A stretch of DNA of 64,000 nt from Chelonoidis abingdonii (Eukaryota; Chordata; Testudines; Testudinidae). The first letter of the stretch is position 1; every line of letters begins with the position of its first letter. The notes under the pieces were generated by a model, which saw only the letters and a list, made by a program, of their open reading frames with translations, was not told the origin of the DNA and ran no database searches. Location: assembly GCF_003597395.2 (NCBI RefSeq), contig NC_133771.1:53026742-53090741 (forward strand). The letters are read 5' to 3'. Shown here one piece after another: positions 50,201 to 61,844 of this stretch. The translations under genes and the position numbers were made by a program.

Positions 50201-50937
50201 GTAACAGATCCCACTTGATGTGGCTGCTAGGTGAGTCAATAGAACAGTTTTACATCTTTTAAACAGTCATAGAACCTGTAACCTTGTAATACATCTGTAA
50301 AAAAAAATATTGTTAGATTGTGGTAGTCCATGAGAATTTTGGAACAATATAGATACTTCCATATTGGACTGGGTCAAATTCCAATTTAATTTTGATAAGG
50401 AGAGTCACTAGTTCTAATTAACAGTTCATTGTTTCACACTAGTGCTCTAAAGTCTGAAATAAAGGCTAGCTGACATTGCTTCTCAGTTTTACACACACAT
50501 TAATAGAAACATTAATATTTCTTCTCTGTTCATTCCAGCTTCAAATGATCTATTCCTCAGATGAAGAAGATTTCTAGTTAATGTTCCCTAATCCTATAAA
50601 ATTTAAGGTCTCAATACAGCCTTTTTATGTGACAAGTTAATTAGAAGGCTTTTATCACAACTAAATATAAAGGTGAAAATAGAAAAGAATCTGATGATCA
50701 CTTTAAAGATATGTAAACTTGGAGTAGCTGAGGACAACTACTATTGTGCAAGAAGCATATGTTAAATGGTCATTTGATAACCTTGAAAACTGATGTCATT
50801 TATTTAGGTAAATGTCTTAATGGCTTACCTGCAAACTGATAATTTTAAGCTTATAAATTGAAAATAAGTATAATAATTGCCATTCAAAATAAAAAAAAAA
50901 CTCTTTTCATCAGCTGATCAAAGTGCTTCATAATGTT

Positions 50938-51175
50938 TAATGTATTTATCCTCCCAATATACCTGTAAAGTAGGGAAGTACCATTATCCTCATTTTACTG
51001 TTGATGGACTGAGGCATAGAGAGGCTATGGTGTTTAGGTGCCTTAGCCCCTTTGTGAGTCTGGCCTTAAGTGACTTGCCAAAAGTCAAACAGGAAATCTG
51101 AGTTGGAGAATGGAATTGAATCCAGGTCTCCAAAGTCATAGGTTAGTGCCCTAATCACTGGACCATCAACATTTA
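50938..51175 (+). mobile_element. MIR-like SINE (copy 2)
   Basis: 'cattatcctcattttactg', 'gactgaggcatagagagg', 'aagtgacttgcc' and 'ccctaatcactggaccat' follow the MIR consensus order. Confidence 0.7.
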
Positions 51176-51593
51176 CCCACAATTACCACAGAATGGAATG
51201 CTATATCACTATTGTTTCCAACTTTAAGTAAAGAGAGATGCTACCATATGTCAGATACCACTGTTTAGCAACTGTAAGTAATAGTGACACATACAGTACT
51301 TTGAAGTGATAGATTCAATATATATTTCAAAAATTATTAATAGAGGTTGATGGTACTGACAAATCCATTACAATACACTTAAATTGCATTAAATCATGTT
51401 TTTCTAGTGTTGGATGAACAAGTATTTGGAATAATAGAGATGCTACAATAGCAAGAATTGTTAAAATTGTCCAACTCTTTGGAAACTAGGCATTATCTGA
51501 ATGAGAATGAGAAGGAAAGGAGTGAAATAAAGATGCATTTGTGCATTGATAGTAGTAGCTCTGCAGGGAAATAACAAAAATGTAGAATCGTAC

Positions 51594-51718
51594 CACAAAT
51601 CCAGGTTTGCAAAAACAGGTGTAACCCAAGCTGGGTTCCTTTTGGATGCAGATGCCATGTACACAGGGATTAGAGCTGCAATCATCAATATCCTCCTCAC
51701 AGTTCAAGCCTGCCCATC
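51594..51718 (-). CDS. EYS: EYS-like exon B: calcium-binding EGF repeat
   Basis: Acceptor ctattttgacag, then 125 bases that complete the Gly codon left by exon A. They encode WAGLNCEEDIDDC, SSNPCVHGIC and GYTCFCKPGFV. The EEDIDDC segment is the calcium-binding signature at the start of a cbEGF. The exon ends in phase 0 at GTG followed by GTACGA, a weak but usable donor. Exon C then supplies GRSC, so the module closes as C-F-C-K-P-G-F-V-G-R-S-C. That perfect EGF ending across a 25 kb intron is strong evidence that both exons belong to one gene. The intron contains the abnormal 40-51 kb segment, so its real length is probably shorter. Confidence 0.77.
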
Positions 51719-52660
51719 CTGTCAAAATAGAAAAAAATGTTTACTCAAAAAAAACAAACAACCCCCCTCCCCAAACTTATAAATCTATACATTGACCTTA
51801 GATCAGGTAGTCACATAAAAGTAAATACAAATAGCCCTGGCATATATCTATGTACAGAGAGAGATTTGAGTATGTGAACTGACTACATGATACTGTAGGG
51901 GAACTAAGTGTAAAGTATTTATTTAGCAACAGGCAATATTATAAAAAAAGATCAAGACATACAGATCTCACTAGTTCTGATACTTTACTGAGATGTTAAT
52001 ACTCTTAGGATGTTATAGAAATAATAAATAATAATACCTACTTCTGCTGCCAGACGTCAGCAAGTGTGCAGCCAGAAGGAGAAGACCTGGCCACATCCCA
52101 GCCTCACTGAACATATTGCTGGAAGTTAACTAAACCTCCAGCTCAAGGGAAAGCTATATCTATATTATTGGCTGGACCCTGTGCCAGTTCAGGTGTCAAA
52201 TATTTCCTGTAACCTCTTGTCGCATCGCACACCTGTGCAGGGGGCATCCAGAACCAGCCCTTACTTTAGTAAAATTAAAAGAATATGAGATTTTTTGGTC
52301 CCCTTTTTCACATTTTATGCTGGTGTTGCCCATGCTTTAAGACAGGATACTGGACTAGCTGGACCAGCGTTCTAATCTTGTATGGCAATTCCTATGTTCC
52401 TGTATAGATTCTAATCAGGTCCTCACGCATTAACATACTGTTGCACTGCTTAGCTTGCCAATGCTCTGAGTAATGTCTGTTTGTTAAAGATGTTTTTGTT
52501 AGGATTAAGAAAACCCCTAAATTTGGGGCCAAATTTGGCCTGACAATGTACCTTTAAGGGGTACAGTCTGAGTCTCTGTCTTGCTCACTCCACTGTTAGA
52601 TGCTGAGAGAACTGTGGAAGCAGCATACTTATCTATACATCTAAACCCAGAACAGTGAAC
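51719..52660. other. Start of the A-B intron, no clear feature
   Basis: Contains an AAAAAACAAAC low-complexity tract near 51,740 and possible short repeat relics near 52,330-52,400. No gene recognised. Confidence 0.4.
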
Positions 52661-53109
52661 CTTATTACAGAAAAAAAGAGGTTGCTTACCTGTATAGAGA
52701 CTGATGTTCTTTGAGATGTGTTGCTAGATAAATATTCCACAGTTGGTGAGTGAATGTCCAGTGCACATGTCACAGAATTTTCTAGTCAGAAGTATCTAAC
52801 AGAGAGGTGCATGTGCCTATGTTCTCCTCATGCACTTTGCAAAGGTGTAAAGAGTCAGAGCCACTCTGCCACACCCAATTCCTTTGCCACCTGGATGTTG
52901 GGACTCTCAAGTAGCAGGAATTATAACTAGGTTATGGAATATGTATACAGGTTACATATCTCAAAGAATATCAGTTACTGTACAGATAAGTAACCTCTTT
53001 TTCTTCTTTGAGTGCTAGTCCATAGACATATTCCACAGCTGGTGACTCCCAACTGGTAGCCCTCATTGAGGCAGGTATAAGAAGCCTTTGTAAACATGGA
53101 TTGTAACCC

Positions 53110-53300
53110 ATGTCATCTCTGGCTGTTTGTATCAGTGCATAGTGCTTTGTGAACATGTGTATGGATGACCAGGTTGCTGCTATGCAAATATCTTGGATTG
53201 GCAGATTTGCTAAAGAGGCCATGTAGGTGGACTGTGCCCTTCTGGAGTAGACACTTCTTCTGTTGGGTGGCTGCCTGCCCACTAGCATGTAACATCACCC
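53110..53300 (-). pseudogene. DIRS tyrosine recombinase C-terminal remnant
   Basis: The minus strand reads IQDICIAATWSSIHMFTKHY in one frame, matching the C-terminal active-site region of DIRS tyrosine recombinases (ICxAAxWxSPHTFxxHY), with the nucleophilic Tyr in place. The rest of the domain is missing or frameshifted. Confidence 0.7.
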
Positions 53301-53906
53301 GATGCATTGAAAAATCCAGTTTGATATTGTTTGAGTAGACACAGCTTGTCCTTTGACTCTCTCCATGTAAGTCAGAAACAGCCTGGGAGAGTTCTAGAAG
53401 GGTCTTGTCCTGTCCAGATGGAATAATATAACTCCGCTTACATCCATCAAATGTAGCTTTGCTCCATTCTCCCAGTGTGAGACTTGGGAAGAGTATAGGT
53501 CATTCCACCATCTAGCAACTGGAGCACTGAGGAAAATGATGTCTTCTTGGGGATAGACCAAAGACAGCCATGTCTGAAGTTACTGGAAGTGTAGCTTCAC
53601 ATAGGGGGTAATGAACATACAAACTGCCATGAAGCCCACCAGCCTGTAGAAGGATCTTACTCACTTCAAGAGGTGGGAATGCAGATGGGAGCAGAGATCA
53701 TGTATTCTATAGGCAGTGGCTCTTCTCGTATTGAACATGGTCCTGATGAACTGTATCTACCACACAGATGTTCATGTTGATTTCTTCTAATTTACTAGCA
53801 TGCACAAATATGGGAACAGCTATAGAATGCACACAGGGTTGTCACAGACCTGAGATTCTAGTGTCCCTTGACAGCCAGTCATCTAAGTATGGGAACACAT
53901 CAATAC

Positions 53907-54266
53907 TCATACTTCTGTGATAGGCTGCCACAAGCATAAGGCACCAAGGAGGCTGCAGAGAGTCCAAAACGCAAAACCAAGTATTGGTAGTGACTGTTGT
54001 CCAACAAACCACAGGAAACGCTTGTGTACTGGTTGTATCACAACAAGAAAGAACATATCCTTGAGGTCAGAATATGAGTCTCTCTGGTCTATGAAGGGGA
54101 TAATGAACACAAGGAAGACCATCTTGAACCTGAATTTCTTAATAAAGGTGTTCAGGGTTCTAACATCTAACATTTGTTGAAGCCCCCCTGTGTTCTTGGG
54201 AATGAGAAAGTACCTTGAATAGAGAGCCCTTCCCCTGTGATAAGGGCAAAACTGTACCATGCTCAA
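53907..54266 (-). pseudogene. DIRS reverse transcriptase remnant
   Basis: One open block encodes YSRYFLIPKNTGGLQQMLD, VRTLNTFIKKFRFKMV, then DLKDMFFLVVIQPVHKRFLW. These are motifs around the first catalytic Asp of a DIRS-type reverse transcriptase, where DLKDAYFHI and the RRFLRF phrase are usual. The block ends before the catalytic DD pair and nothing following is in frame, so it is dead. Confidence 0.75.
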
Positions 54267-54285
54267 AGCAAGAAGGACTTAACTT

Positions 54286-55600
54286 TTAGTCAAAGCAGGC
54301 TCTTATGAGAAAGGTCTCTGAAGAGAGACAGGGAAGGAGGATGGCTGGGGGAGGGAAGAAGAACTGAATGGCATTGCCTCTCTGTATTAAATCAAAAACC
54401 CAGTAGTCTGAGGTGTTTAGCTTTACCAGATATGTAGGAAGTGGGCCAGAGGGTTGCTGAAAGAAAAGGAGAATAAAGATCACAAAATGAATGATATGCT
54501 GTCCTCAGGCACTGAATCAAATCTGCTGCCTGGTCACTGCCAAAGTAGAGTGGTGTAAATAAGACACAGATCACCCACGCAATGGACTGTCTTCTTGAGA
54601 GTCTCTGCCTGTGTCCCAGATGCTCAGATTGTCTTTACTGCAAGAATGGCTATTGCTGATAGGATTGGGATCTGAAGTGCCCTATTCTGGAGGCTGGGGT
54701 AATGATCCCTACGGATCCGTGGGTGGCCCTAGCATCTTGGAGAGATCTCATGGCCCTGTCAGACTTCACATGAAAGAGCAAGCAGCCCTCATATGGCAGA
54801 CTCTCAATAGTTGTTTGTTCATAATTCTTTAGATTTGCCTGCCAAGGCCAGTCAGCAAGAATGCCTGATGTTACCATCAACCTAGAAGCAGTATGTTTCA
54901 TTCAAGGCCACCTGTAGCTTGGTTCTGGCCATCATATGACTTTCTGCTGGGATAACCTGGAAATCATTCTTGCAATCCTGAAGCAGCTTCTCAGTAATCT
55001 GTTGTATAGCAAACCAGTTAATGGAGTCATATTTTGCCAAGACTGCCTGGTTCAGTAGTTTTCAACCTTTTTTGATTTGCAGACCCCTAAAAAATTTTGA
55101 ATGGATATGCAGACTCCTTTGGAAATCTTAGACACCATCTGTGGACCCCACAGGGATCTGCAAACCACAGGTTCAAAACCACTGGCCTAGTACTTCAAGA
55201 TCTGCATCTGAAGGTTTGAAGTGGAGTAGGATTTCTGGCAGGTTGAGGTACTTTCCTTCCTTGTCCTGGTCGATTTATGGTGGTCAGAGAACTTGTATAA
55301 AGTTCAGATTGACCCTTAATTTCTGACAGACTGGTGGTCTTATGTAGCCCCAAAAGTTGGATCCAGGGAAGGAGATCTTCATCACTTCTCCTCTGAAGAT
55401 TTGCAGTCCAAGTTTGATTTGTCTCTGTGTTTCTCAGACAAGGAAGCTGTGGGCTTGAATAATCTTTCAAGATTAAAGCCAGCACAGATTTTGACAGCCT
55501 CCAGTCTCCCAAGGATCCAGGCATGTGGTCAGAGACCAGCCTCATCCCCTAATCCATGAGGAGAGCCCTGAGATGCACCTCCCTTCAGTGCAGGGTCTGC
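54286..55600 (-). pseudogene. DIRS gag-like remnant
   Basis: Around 54,650-54,820 the minus strand reads TTIESLPYEGCLLF and RSLQDARATHGSVGI, matching the C-terminal phrase of DIRS gag proteins (LPFEG...LKDARAT), from memory. Surrounding frames are broken by stops. It would have encoded the element's nucleocapsid-type protein. Confidence 0.6.
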
Positions 55601-55924
55601 TTCAAGAAGGACCTACAGATTTTGTAGCACTCCAAACATGCCCCTCATCAAGGCAGACAAGATATTTTGTGTGTCTGTTATTCAGGCTCTAGCACCTCTG
55701 GCAACTACAAAAATGAACATGGAGCAGAAGAGCTTATATGCCACCTCAGTGGATACTGCTGATTAGAATATTTTCTGACATCTGCACACCAACTGTAGAA
55801 CTACAGGGACTAGCACTCAAAGAGGAACTATACAGATACCCCACTCATTGCTAAATATCTGCTGCACATATTATTCCTTCTACTTTAATTCCTAACATTT
55901 TTTTAAAAAAGACTTTGATCAACT

Positions 55925-56110
55925 AGTCTTACCTCCTGCTAAACATATAATGTCACCAAGTGATTCCTGTCCCAAGTCCATAACTTCTGTTTGAGCTATT
56001 GTGTATCTTTTAGAAAGATATCCATTCTTTATTTAAAGACTTCAAGTGGTGAAGAATGCACTGTACCCCCAAAGTACATTGTTCCAATCAGTAATTGGTT
56101 CTTAGTGAGC
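55925..56110 (-). mobile_element. Antisense L3/CR1-like fragment
   Basis: 'tcttacctcctgctaaacat' and 'acttcaagtggtgaagaatg' read as an antisense reptile LINE. Confidence 0.5.
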
Positions 56111-57117
56111 AAGAGATGATAGAATGCAATATTTGTAGATGCTATTTGAATAGGATGATATATGGAACTCATCATAGTCATTAGCAGGATATCTGAAGTG
56201 AATGATCTTTACCTAAAGATGGCATGGAAGGTCAAAACTAGGTGCCTGAACTGTTGGATCTGTCACAAGACAGGCATTGCCAATGTACGAAGCTTGTCCT
56301 TGACACCTAATATGCCATCTGGAGGTAATATCAAGGTTTCTTAGGAGAATTGTCCAAACAGGATGTCTTGAACCGAGATAGTGACTCAGTGGATTAAACA
56401 CATCTTTAAATAGGGGTAGATGCCTGATAATGTAAGGAGCAGATTCTTCAAGGTGACTTGTTGCCTGATGTCAGGAGGGGTGATGTTGGATGGGACCAGC
56501 AGCCAGGCCCGGTAGATTGGTCTCATGATAACTGTTGTTATACACAAGCTTTCATACAGAAGACCATCTACTAGTCCTGTGTAAAAAGAGCTGAGCCACA
56601 CTGGGAAGCAATATTCTTCTTCAGAATAACACCAAGAAAACTCAGAATTTCTTAATATCTGCACATTGGCTCCATAGGCAGAATCAGCTAGTTTGCTGAT
56701 TAAGTTGCTATTTTGTCCTTATCAGTGAGCTCTTGGTAAGATGTTCCTTGAAAATCAAGGTATAGTCCAATGTAACATCTAGGTACACAGGCTTTAGGTC
56801 ATGGTTCAGCCCGTGTCCATTCAGGAAGATATTAAGATGTGTGTTGTCCTCCGTGTACTATAGGGAGAAGCAGCTGGAAACTGTATTTTTGGTCCTACAT
56901 TTACATCTTCATCTTTTACAACTTTGTATGATCTTTTTCGTATCAGTATTTAGAACTTCTAGGTGACCAAAATCCTCATCTTGTACTGCCAAATAGATGT
57001 CAACTGTGTAAATAAAATGCCTGGCAGTGCTGCAGGGAAGGTCATTGGTGAAAAAATTGATAAGTGTTGGTTCTAGAACTAAGCTCTGAGACAGACCATT
57101 GTTCTGGGACCTCCAGG

Positions 57118-57143
57118 AACTGTTTGTTTGTTTGTTTGTTTAC
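57118..57143. repeat. (TGTT)n microsatellite
   Basis: Five to six tandem tgtt/gttt units. Confidence 0.85.
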
Positions 57144-57194
57144 CGACATGGAGCTTGGAACTGGTGGCTCTCCAGTGCTTCACCACCTGTCTAG

Positions 57195-57745
57195 TGAAAT
57201 AGTGTTTCCTAATATCCAACCTAGACCTTCCCCACTGCAACTTGAGACCATCACTCATCTGCCACCATCTGCCACCACTGAGAATAGCCTAGCTCCATCC
57301 TCTTTGGAATCCCCTTGATCTGCTGGCAGTGCTCCTACTAATGCAGCCCAATATGCCGTTAGCCTTCTTGGCATCCAGGGCACACTGCTGACTCATATCC
57401 AGCTTCTCATCCATTGTAATCCCCATGTCCTTCTGCAGAACTGCTGCTTAGCCAGTCAGTCCCCAGCCTGTAGCAGTGCATGAGATTCTTCCGTTCTAAG
57501 TGCAGGACTCTGCACTTGTCCTTGTAGAACCTCATCAGATTTCTTTTGGCCCAATCCTCCAATTTGTCTAGGTCACTCTGGACCCTATCTTCCACCATAT
57601 CTACCTCTCTCCCCAGCTTAATGTCATCTGTGAATTTGCTGAGGGTGCAATCTATCCCATCATCCAGATAATTAATAAAGATATTGAACAAAAAAGGCCT
57701 CAGTAACAACCCTTGCATATTCCTCATATGAGGAGAAAATGTAGA
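57195..57745 (-). mobile_element. CR1 LINE reverse-transcriptase fragment
   Basis: 57,727-57,407 is open on the minus strand and reads LLRPFLFNIFINYLDDGIDC, SKFTDDIKLGR, LEDWAKRNLMRFYKDKC. This is the CR1 RT core, with FTDD where FADD is usual, so a catalytic motif is altered. 57,195-57,330 is further CR1 sequence, suggesting a deletion between the two parts. Confidence 0.85.
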
Positions 57746-58800
57746 TCTTATACTGACTTCTTGGAACTGACATGGTGGCAGATTTGTGAATGGCTTTTAT
57801 GAACTGCATTGAAGATTCTTCAGGAGAAATGTTGTGTGGAATACAAGAAATGTAGCAGTCAGGGAATTGCGTAAAGCTTAGCCAGTTTGCTTTCTGATAG
57901 TTCCAGCAAGTGTTTTTATTGGTGCTTACAATAAGTATGGTTATTCCAACTTTGGTAAGAATTGGATGGTGTTGACTATGTGGGAAGTTTTTTGATATAA
58001 TACTTACAGGTTGAAGTGGGTGATTGCCACTACAGGTGGTCCAGGTGAAGTCAGGTGAATCTTGTTTCTATCTGGCAGAATGAAAACTACCCTGTTGTTT
58101 TGGATGATGGATGAGGAGAAAGTCCTGGAGAGAGATCCAGTTCAAAAGGTCCATTTTGATCTGACTCTCTATATTCCCAGATAGTGAGGTGGCAGGGTGT
58201 GGGAGCTCAATAAGAATATTTGGGGTAGGCCAGTCTTGGTTAGGCCATTTGTCACTCCAAAATGACAGACTCTAACAACATTAAAGAGGTATGAATTAAG
58301 TGGAAGTGGTTCCATATCAGCAAAATCTGCTCTAATATAGATAGCATGACCATATTTACTATGCAAACGTTAACTCACAAGATCATAATCTTTGATGTTA
58401 AAAGTGGTTAGCAGAAAAGATCTGACATGCCTCCTGAAGGCAGATTACATTCAGATTATATTTGGAGGCTAAGGACTAAAAAATGTGTTTAGGAGGTGAA
58501 AGACCGTCAAAGGATTTTCAGGGATAGGCCAATATCCAAGGTTTCTTGATCATGGTTAAGAAAGCTGAGATTGCTTGACAGTCCATGCTGGCCGGGATCT
58601 AAAAGATTTGGCTACTAACTGCAGCTTCAATTTCTCCTGCTAAAGCAGGGTATTTATGGGGTATACAATGAAAACATAGCTGCATTATATCAGGCAATAT
58701 AAAGGAACGAAGGAAGTTAATCAGTCTTGGAGCATGGCTTGAAACAGAAGAAGGAAATGTTTTGAAAGAATATGAGGCACACATTTTAATATATAAGAGC

Positions 58801-59254
58801 AATTGAGTTGTGGCTTCAGGTACTAACTGAAGTGGCCAAGGCAGCTGATATTAAACAACATATAACTTATCAATACAAATGATATACAGCAGTTAGTCCT
58901 GAAACATACAGGCCCTAGTAGATGACACAATGGAGGTGTTTTGTGACCTTGCTTTATATAGATCTACAAAACTGACAGTCCTCCACTGACCCATAAAGGC
59001 TAATAGTTAAACCTGATTCAGATGTACAACTGTTAGTAACTGCCAGTTTGAGAAGTTTCTGTCTCATCTGTCAGCCCCATTTATAGTTTTCAGAAACATC
59101 ATCACCACAAATGCCTTTAGTCAAAAACGTGTTGAACAATTTATCACAATTAATTTTATTTTTTATCCAGTTAAAATAACTTTTAAAAATTTGTCCTAAT
59201 ACAGTACTTAATTGATTTAGAGTTTAATTACAGTAATCAAGATCATAGACTTAA
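58801..59254. other. No recognised feature
   Basis: AT-rich intron. Confidence 0.4.
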
Positions 59255-59605
59255 TCAGGACCTATAGATACCTACACAGGGAACAAATATTTGTGAATGG
59301 GCTTTTCAATCTAGCAGACTAATAAGAAGGTTCAGGTTGGAAGTTGAAGCTAGACATATCCAGACTGGAAATAAGGTGTATTTTTTTAATTATCTAGGGT
59401 AATTAACCATTGGAAAAATTACCAAAGGGTTGTGGTGGATTCTCCATCATTGGCAATTTTAAAATCATGATTATATATATATTTTTAAAATATGTTCTAG
59501 TTCAAAGAGGGATTATTTCTAGGAAGTTTTATGGTTTGGAATATAGAGGCAGTCAGACTAGATGATCATGCTGGTCCCATCCCTTCTTGGAATCTATGAA
59601 AACCC
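59255..59605 (+). mobile_element. CR1 LINE 3' fragment
   Basis: 'gggaacaaatatttgtgaat', 'gtaattaaccattgga' and the tail 'cagactagatgatcatgctg' with 'tcttggaatctatgaaaa'. Same subfamily type as 4,281-4,985. Confidence 0.75.
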
Positions 59606-59928
59606 GTAGATCTAGGTTTAGCCAATGTTTCAAACTGTCTTAATAAAATACTTAATTTTAATCTGAAGCCCTTTTAATATGTTAATTAGAATAGTTAATT
59701 CTATTCTTAGCCTTCATTCATTTTTTTCAAGTGCATCTGGCAATGCATGTTCTAACAAGAGGGGAGGTTTCTTATAATGATTTTGTCTTTACATATATCA
59801 GATAAAAGGCATATTTTAACTTTTGAACTGTATATTTTTACCCAGGTTACAAACAAAAACAACTTACTCATATAATAGTAACTATGAATTTAAAATGTTC
59901 TGCTTGAGAATAATCTGTCAGTAATTAC

Positions 59929-60053
59929 CATGTTGACATTTGCAAGTATATCCATTGATATGATCTTCACAGGTTGAACCGTGTAGGCAAGGTGATGAAC
60001 CACACTCATTAACTTCTATTTCACAAAACTGACCAGAAAATCCAGTGTGACAC
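59929..60053 (-). CDS. EYS: EYS-like exon A: end of one EGF repeat and start of a calcium-binding EGF repeat
   Basis: The first (most 5') of four minus-strand exons seen here. A pyrimidine-rich acceptor (tttgtttcag) precedes 125 bases that begin in phase 2 and end in phase 1, with donor GTAATT. The frame is open and encodes the last part of one EGF module (CHTGFSGQFCE) and then most of a calcium-binding EGF: EVNEC, SSPCLHGSTC and GYTCKC. The split glycine codon at the donor is completed by exon B, giving the canonical C-x-C-x-x-G-W-x-G-x-x-C ending. In EYS such repeats form the N-terminal half of a secreted photoreceptor extracellular-matrix protein. The EYS assignment rests on EGF exons followed by one giant Ser/Thr-rich exon. 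CRB, Notch or Fat-family EGFs are the alternatives for this exon taken alone. Confidence 0.75.
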
Positions 60054-61840
60054 CTGAAACAAACAACATTCCATAGTGATATACTGCACCCGTTCCATTA
60101 TATGTATTACATTCTCTGTAGAGATAATTCATATAATCTATTGACATTTACACTGGCAGGGCACAAGTGCACATATGTAATTTTTCTTTTGACAAGTTTC
60201 TGTTGTACCTTAAGGTTTCACCATTAAATCGATAGTTATCTTCTTGTGGTTTCATGATATCTCAACACCTCTTCAAATTCCTATCTAAACTCTAAAAGTT
60301 AGTTCAAAAGTAAATCTAATGGGCTTTGCTTCCAGTTTATTGGCTCTAAAAAGGTGGGTAAACAAATACTTGAAAAAAATCCTCTTCTTAATATGCTCTT
60401 GAGAAGAGCTCCTTCTACTAAAGTATGGTTTATTTAGCCAAGTAATAACAGTGTAGACGTAGAAAATTATCTATGGTGAAATGTATCCCCACTAGAGATA
60501 ACTAGAGCAAAAAGACTAAGGACTAATAACCATGATTTGACTGTTGTTGTCAGGTATATCTAATAATAGCTCTGCCTCAAAAAAATTTCCAGTATGTTTC
60601 AGTAGGTTTTCTGGATTTGACTTTTTTTTAAATCAAACCTGACTGTATGATCCTTTATCAGCACCAAGATAGTCCCTAATAATTTCAACAATAGCTTGAA
60701 AATCATGAATTCTCAGTTACACACGCTATTTGGCTGTGGTCCACTGTATTCTACAGAAGACATATTCAGGCAGATATTTTTTTCAAACTAGCAGAAAGAG
60801 GGTGTGAAAACTGCCTTTTTCAGTTTGCACGTTTGGCTCACCTGGATGTGCATCATGCTTATATGTTTTTGGAATTCAGGTCAACCTAAATCTGAAACCT
60901 AAAGCAAATATGAACCTAACCTAGGCAGATTTCCCATTTTCCTAATGAAACACATGTATTTCACTGGTGAGATTGCCTGTGGCTCTCTCATCCTTTGTGC
61001 ATGTGCACATATATGCATCTGCACACACACACACGCCTTCTGCATGACAGAACTTTTATTCACCCACAGGACCCCACTCCTGTCAAAACGCCACTCCTAA
61101 GAGTAGGCCCAAACTCCTTACTTATTGTTAGGTGATTCGGGTGCAGGTAATGGCCCACAGCAACTTCTACCAAAGTCTTTGCAGGCAACCTATGGGACTA
61201 TTCCCTAGGAAAGTGAGCAAGAAGTCCTTATGTCCTTCCATCCTATTCAGGAAGCACCTTCTAGGAAGTGGGCAGCCTCTTCACCCCTCTGTTCCTCATT
61301 CAAAAGCAGCAGTGTGGGAAACAAACTTTCTTGCTCAAGCTACTGCCTGTAATTTTTTTCTTCTTATGTCAGAGATGCCCAATCCACTACTGCTATTAAG
61401 TAGGTCCTTTGTGTAATCAGAGCAAGTAGAAGTGACGGCAGAAGCTTTCCTTCCCAGCTGTCCCAAAAATACTAGATAGAAAGACAAAGCATAAGAATCA
61501 CCAACCAAGATCAGACTGAGATTCCAGCTAGTCTAATATTCAGTCTCTGAGAGTGGCTAGTGTCAGTTGTTTCACAAGGAGGTGAAATAAAACCCAAAAT
61601 AGGCATATCTAAAATAAAGTGAGAAAAGAAAATGTTTCCTAACCATCTTTCGTTAGTGGCTGGCTTATGCCCTGAAGCATGAGAATATATATCCCTTCTA
61701 AATTACCTTATCTAAAAATAACTGTGGATTTTCTAAATACCCTGAGTAAAGATAGATGGAAGAAGCAGGCCACCTGGCCACTCTTAAATAGCTGTAAGAG
61801 GAGGTTATAGGCCACCAACCTACTGCTCCCCTAAATAACT
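60054..61840. other. Intron upstream of exon A, mostly featureless
   Basis: No EGF-type coding block, RNA gene or clear repeat was recognised, except a short CA microsatellite near 61,021. If the gene is EYS, further 5' EGF exons should lie beyond the window. Confidence 0.5.
61021..61036. repeat. Short (CA)n microsatellite
   Basis: Pure acacacac run. Confidence 0.8.
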
Positions 61841-61844
61841 AAGG

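Larger units (their letters stand above)
47635..51430 (+). repeat. Large direct duplication, copy 2
   Basis: The longer copy of 40,925-44,425. It runs directly into the exon B region, so it is the better candidate for the true intronic sequence. Confidence 0.85.
26636..51593 (-). other. EYS: EYS intron between exons B and C
   Basis: A 25 kb interval holding a DIRS element, paired direct repeats, DNA-transposon, LTR and LINE copies, and the abnormal 39.98-51.43 kb segment. No further EGF-type exon was recognised inside it. The length is probably inflated by assembly artefact. Confidence 0.6.
52677..55860 (-). mobile_element. DIRS-type retrotransposon remnant 3, best preserved
   Basis: Inverted ends at about 52,700-52,860 and 55,660-55,845 ('gttctttgagatgtgttgct' against 'ctctttgagtgctagtccct' read inverted). 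The left end also has its own 44-base inverted pair (52,677-52,722 with 52,951-52,996). Reading the minus strand 5' to 3', it keeps gag-like, reverse transcriptase and tyrosine recombinase remnants in the order expected for DIRS. RNase H and methyltransferase regions were not recognised, so it is internally deleted. Confidence 0.78.
56115..58800 (-). mobile_element. LINE with endonuclease and reverse-transcriptase remnants, interrupted by CR1
   Basis: The minus strand at 58,366-58,169 carries an APE-endonuclease-like segment (HSKYGHAIYIRADFAD...LPLNS). 56,664-56,386 carries the RT C-terminal phrase (GLVDGLLYESLCITTVIMRP, then LLVPSNITPPDIRQQV). EN before RT fits a Jockey/RTE-type element; the clade is uncertain. 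CR1 at 57,195-57,745 and a (TGTT)n tract lie between the two parts. All frames are broken. Confidence 0.6.
51719..59928 (-). other. EYS: EYS intron between exons A and B
   Basis: An 8.2 kb intron occupied by the third DIRS element, a LINE interrupted by CR1, and a CR1 tail. No exon was recognised in it. Confidence 0.6.
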
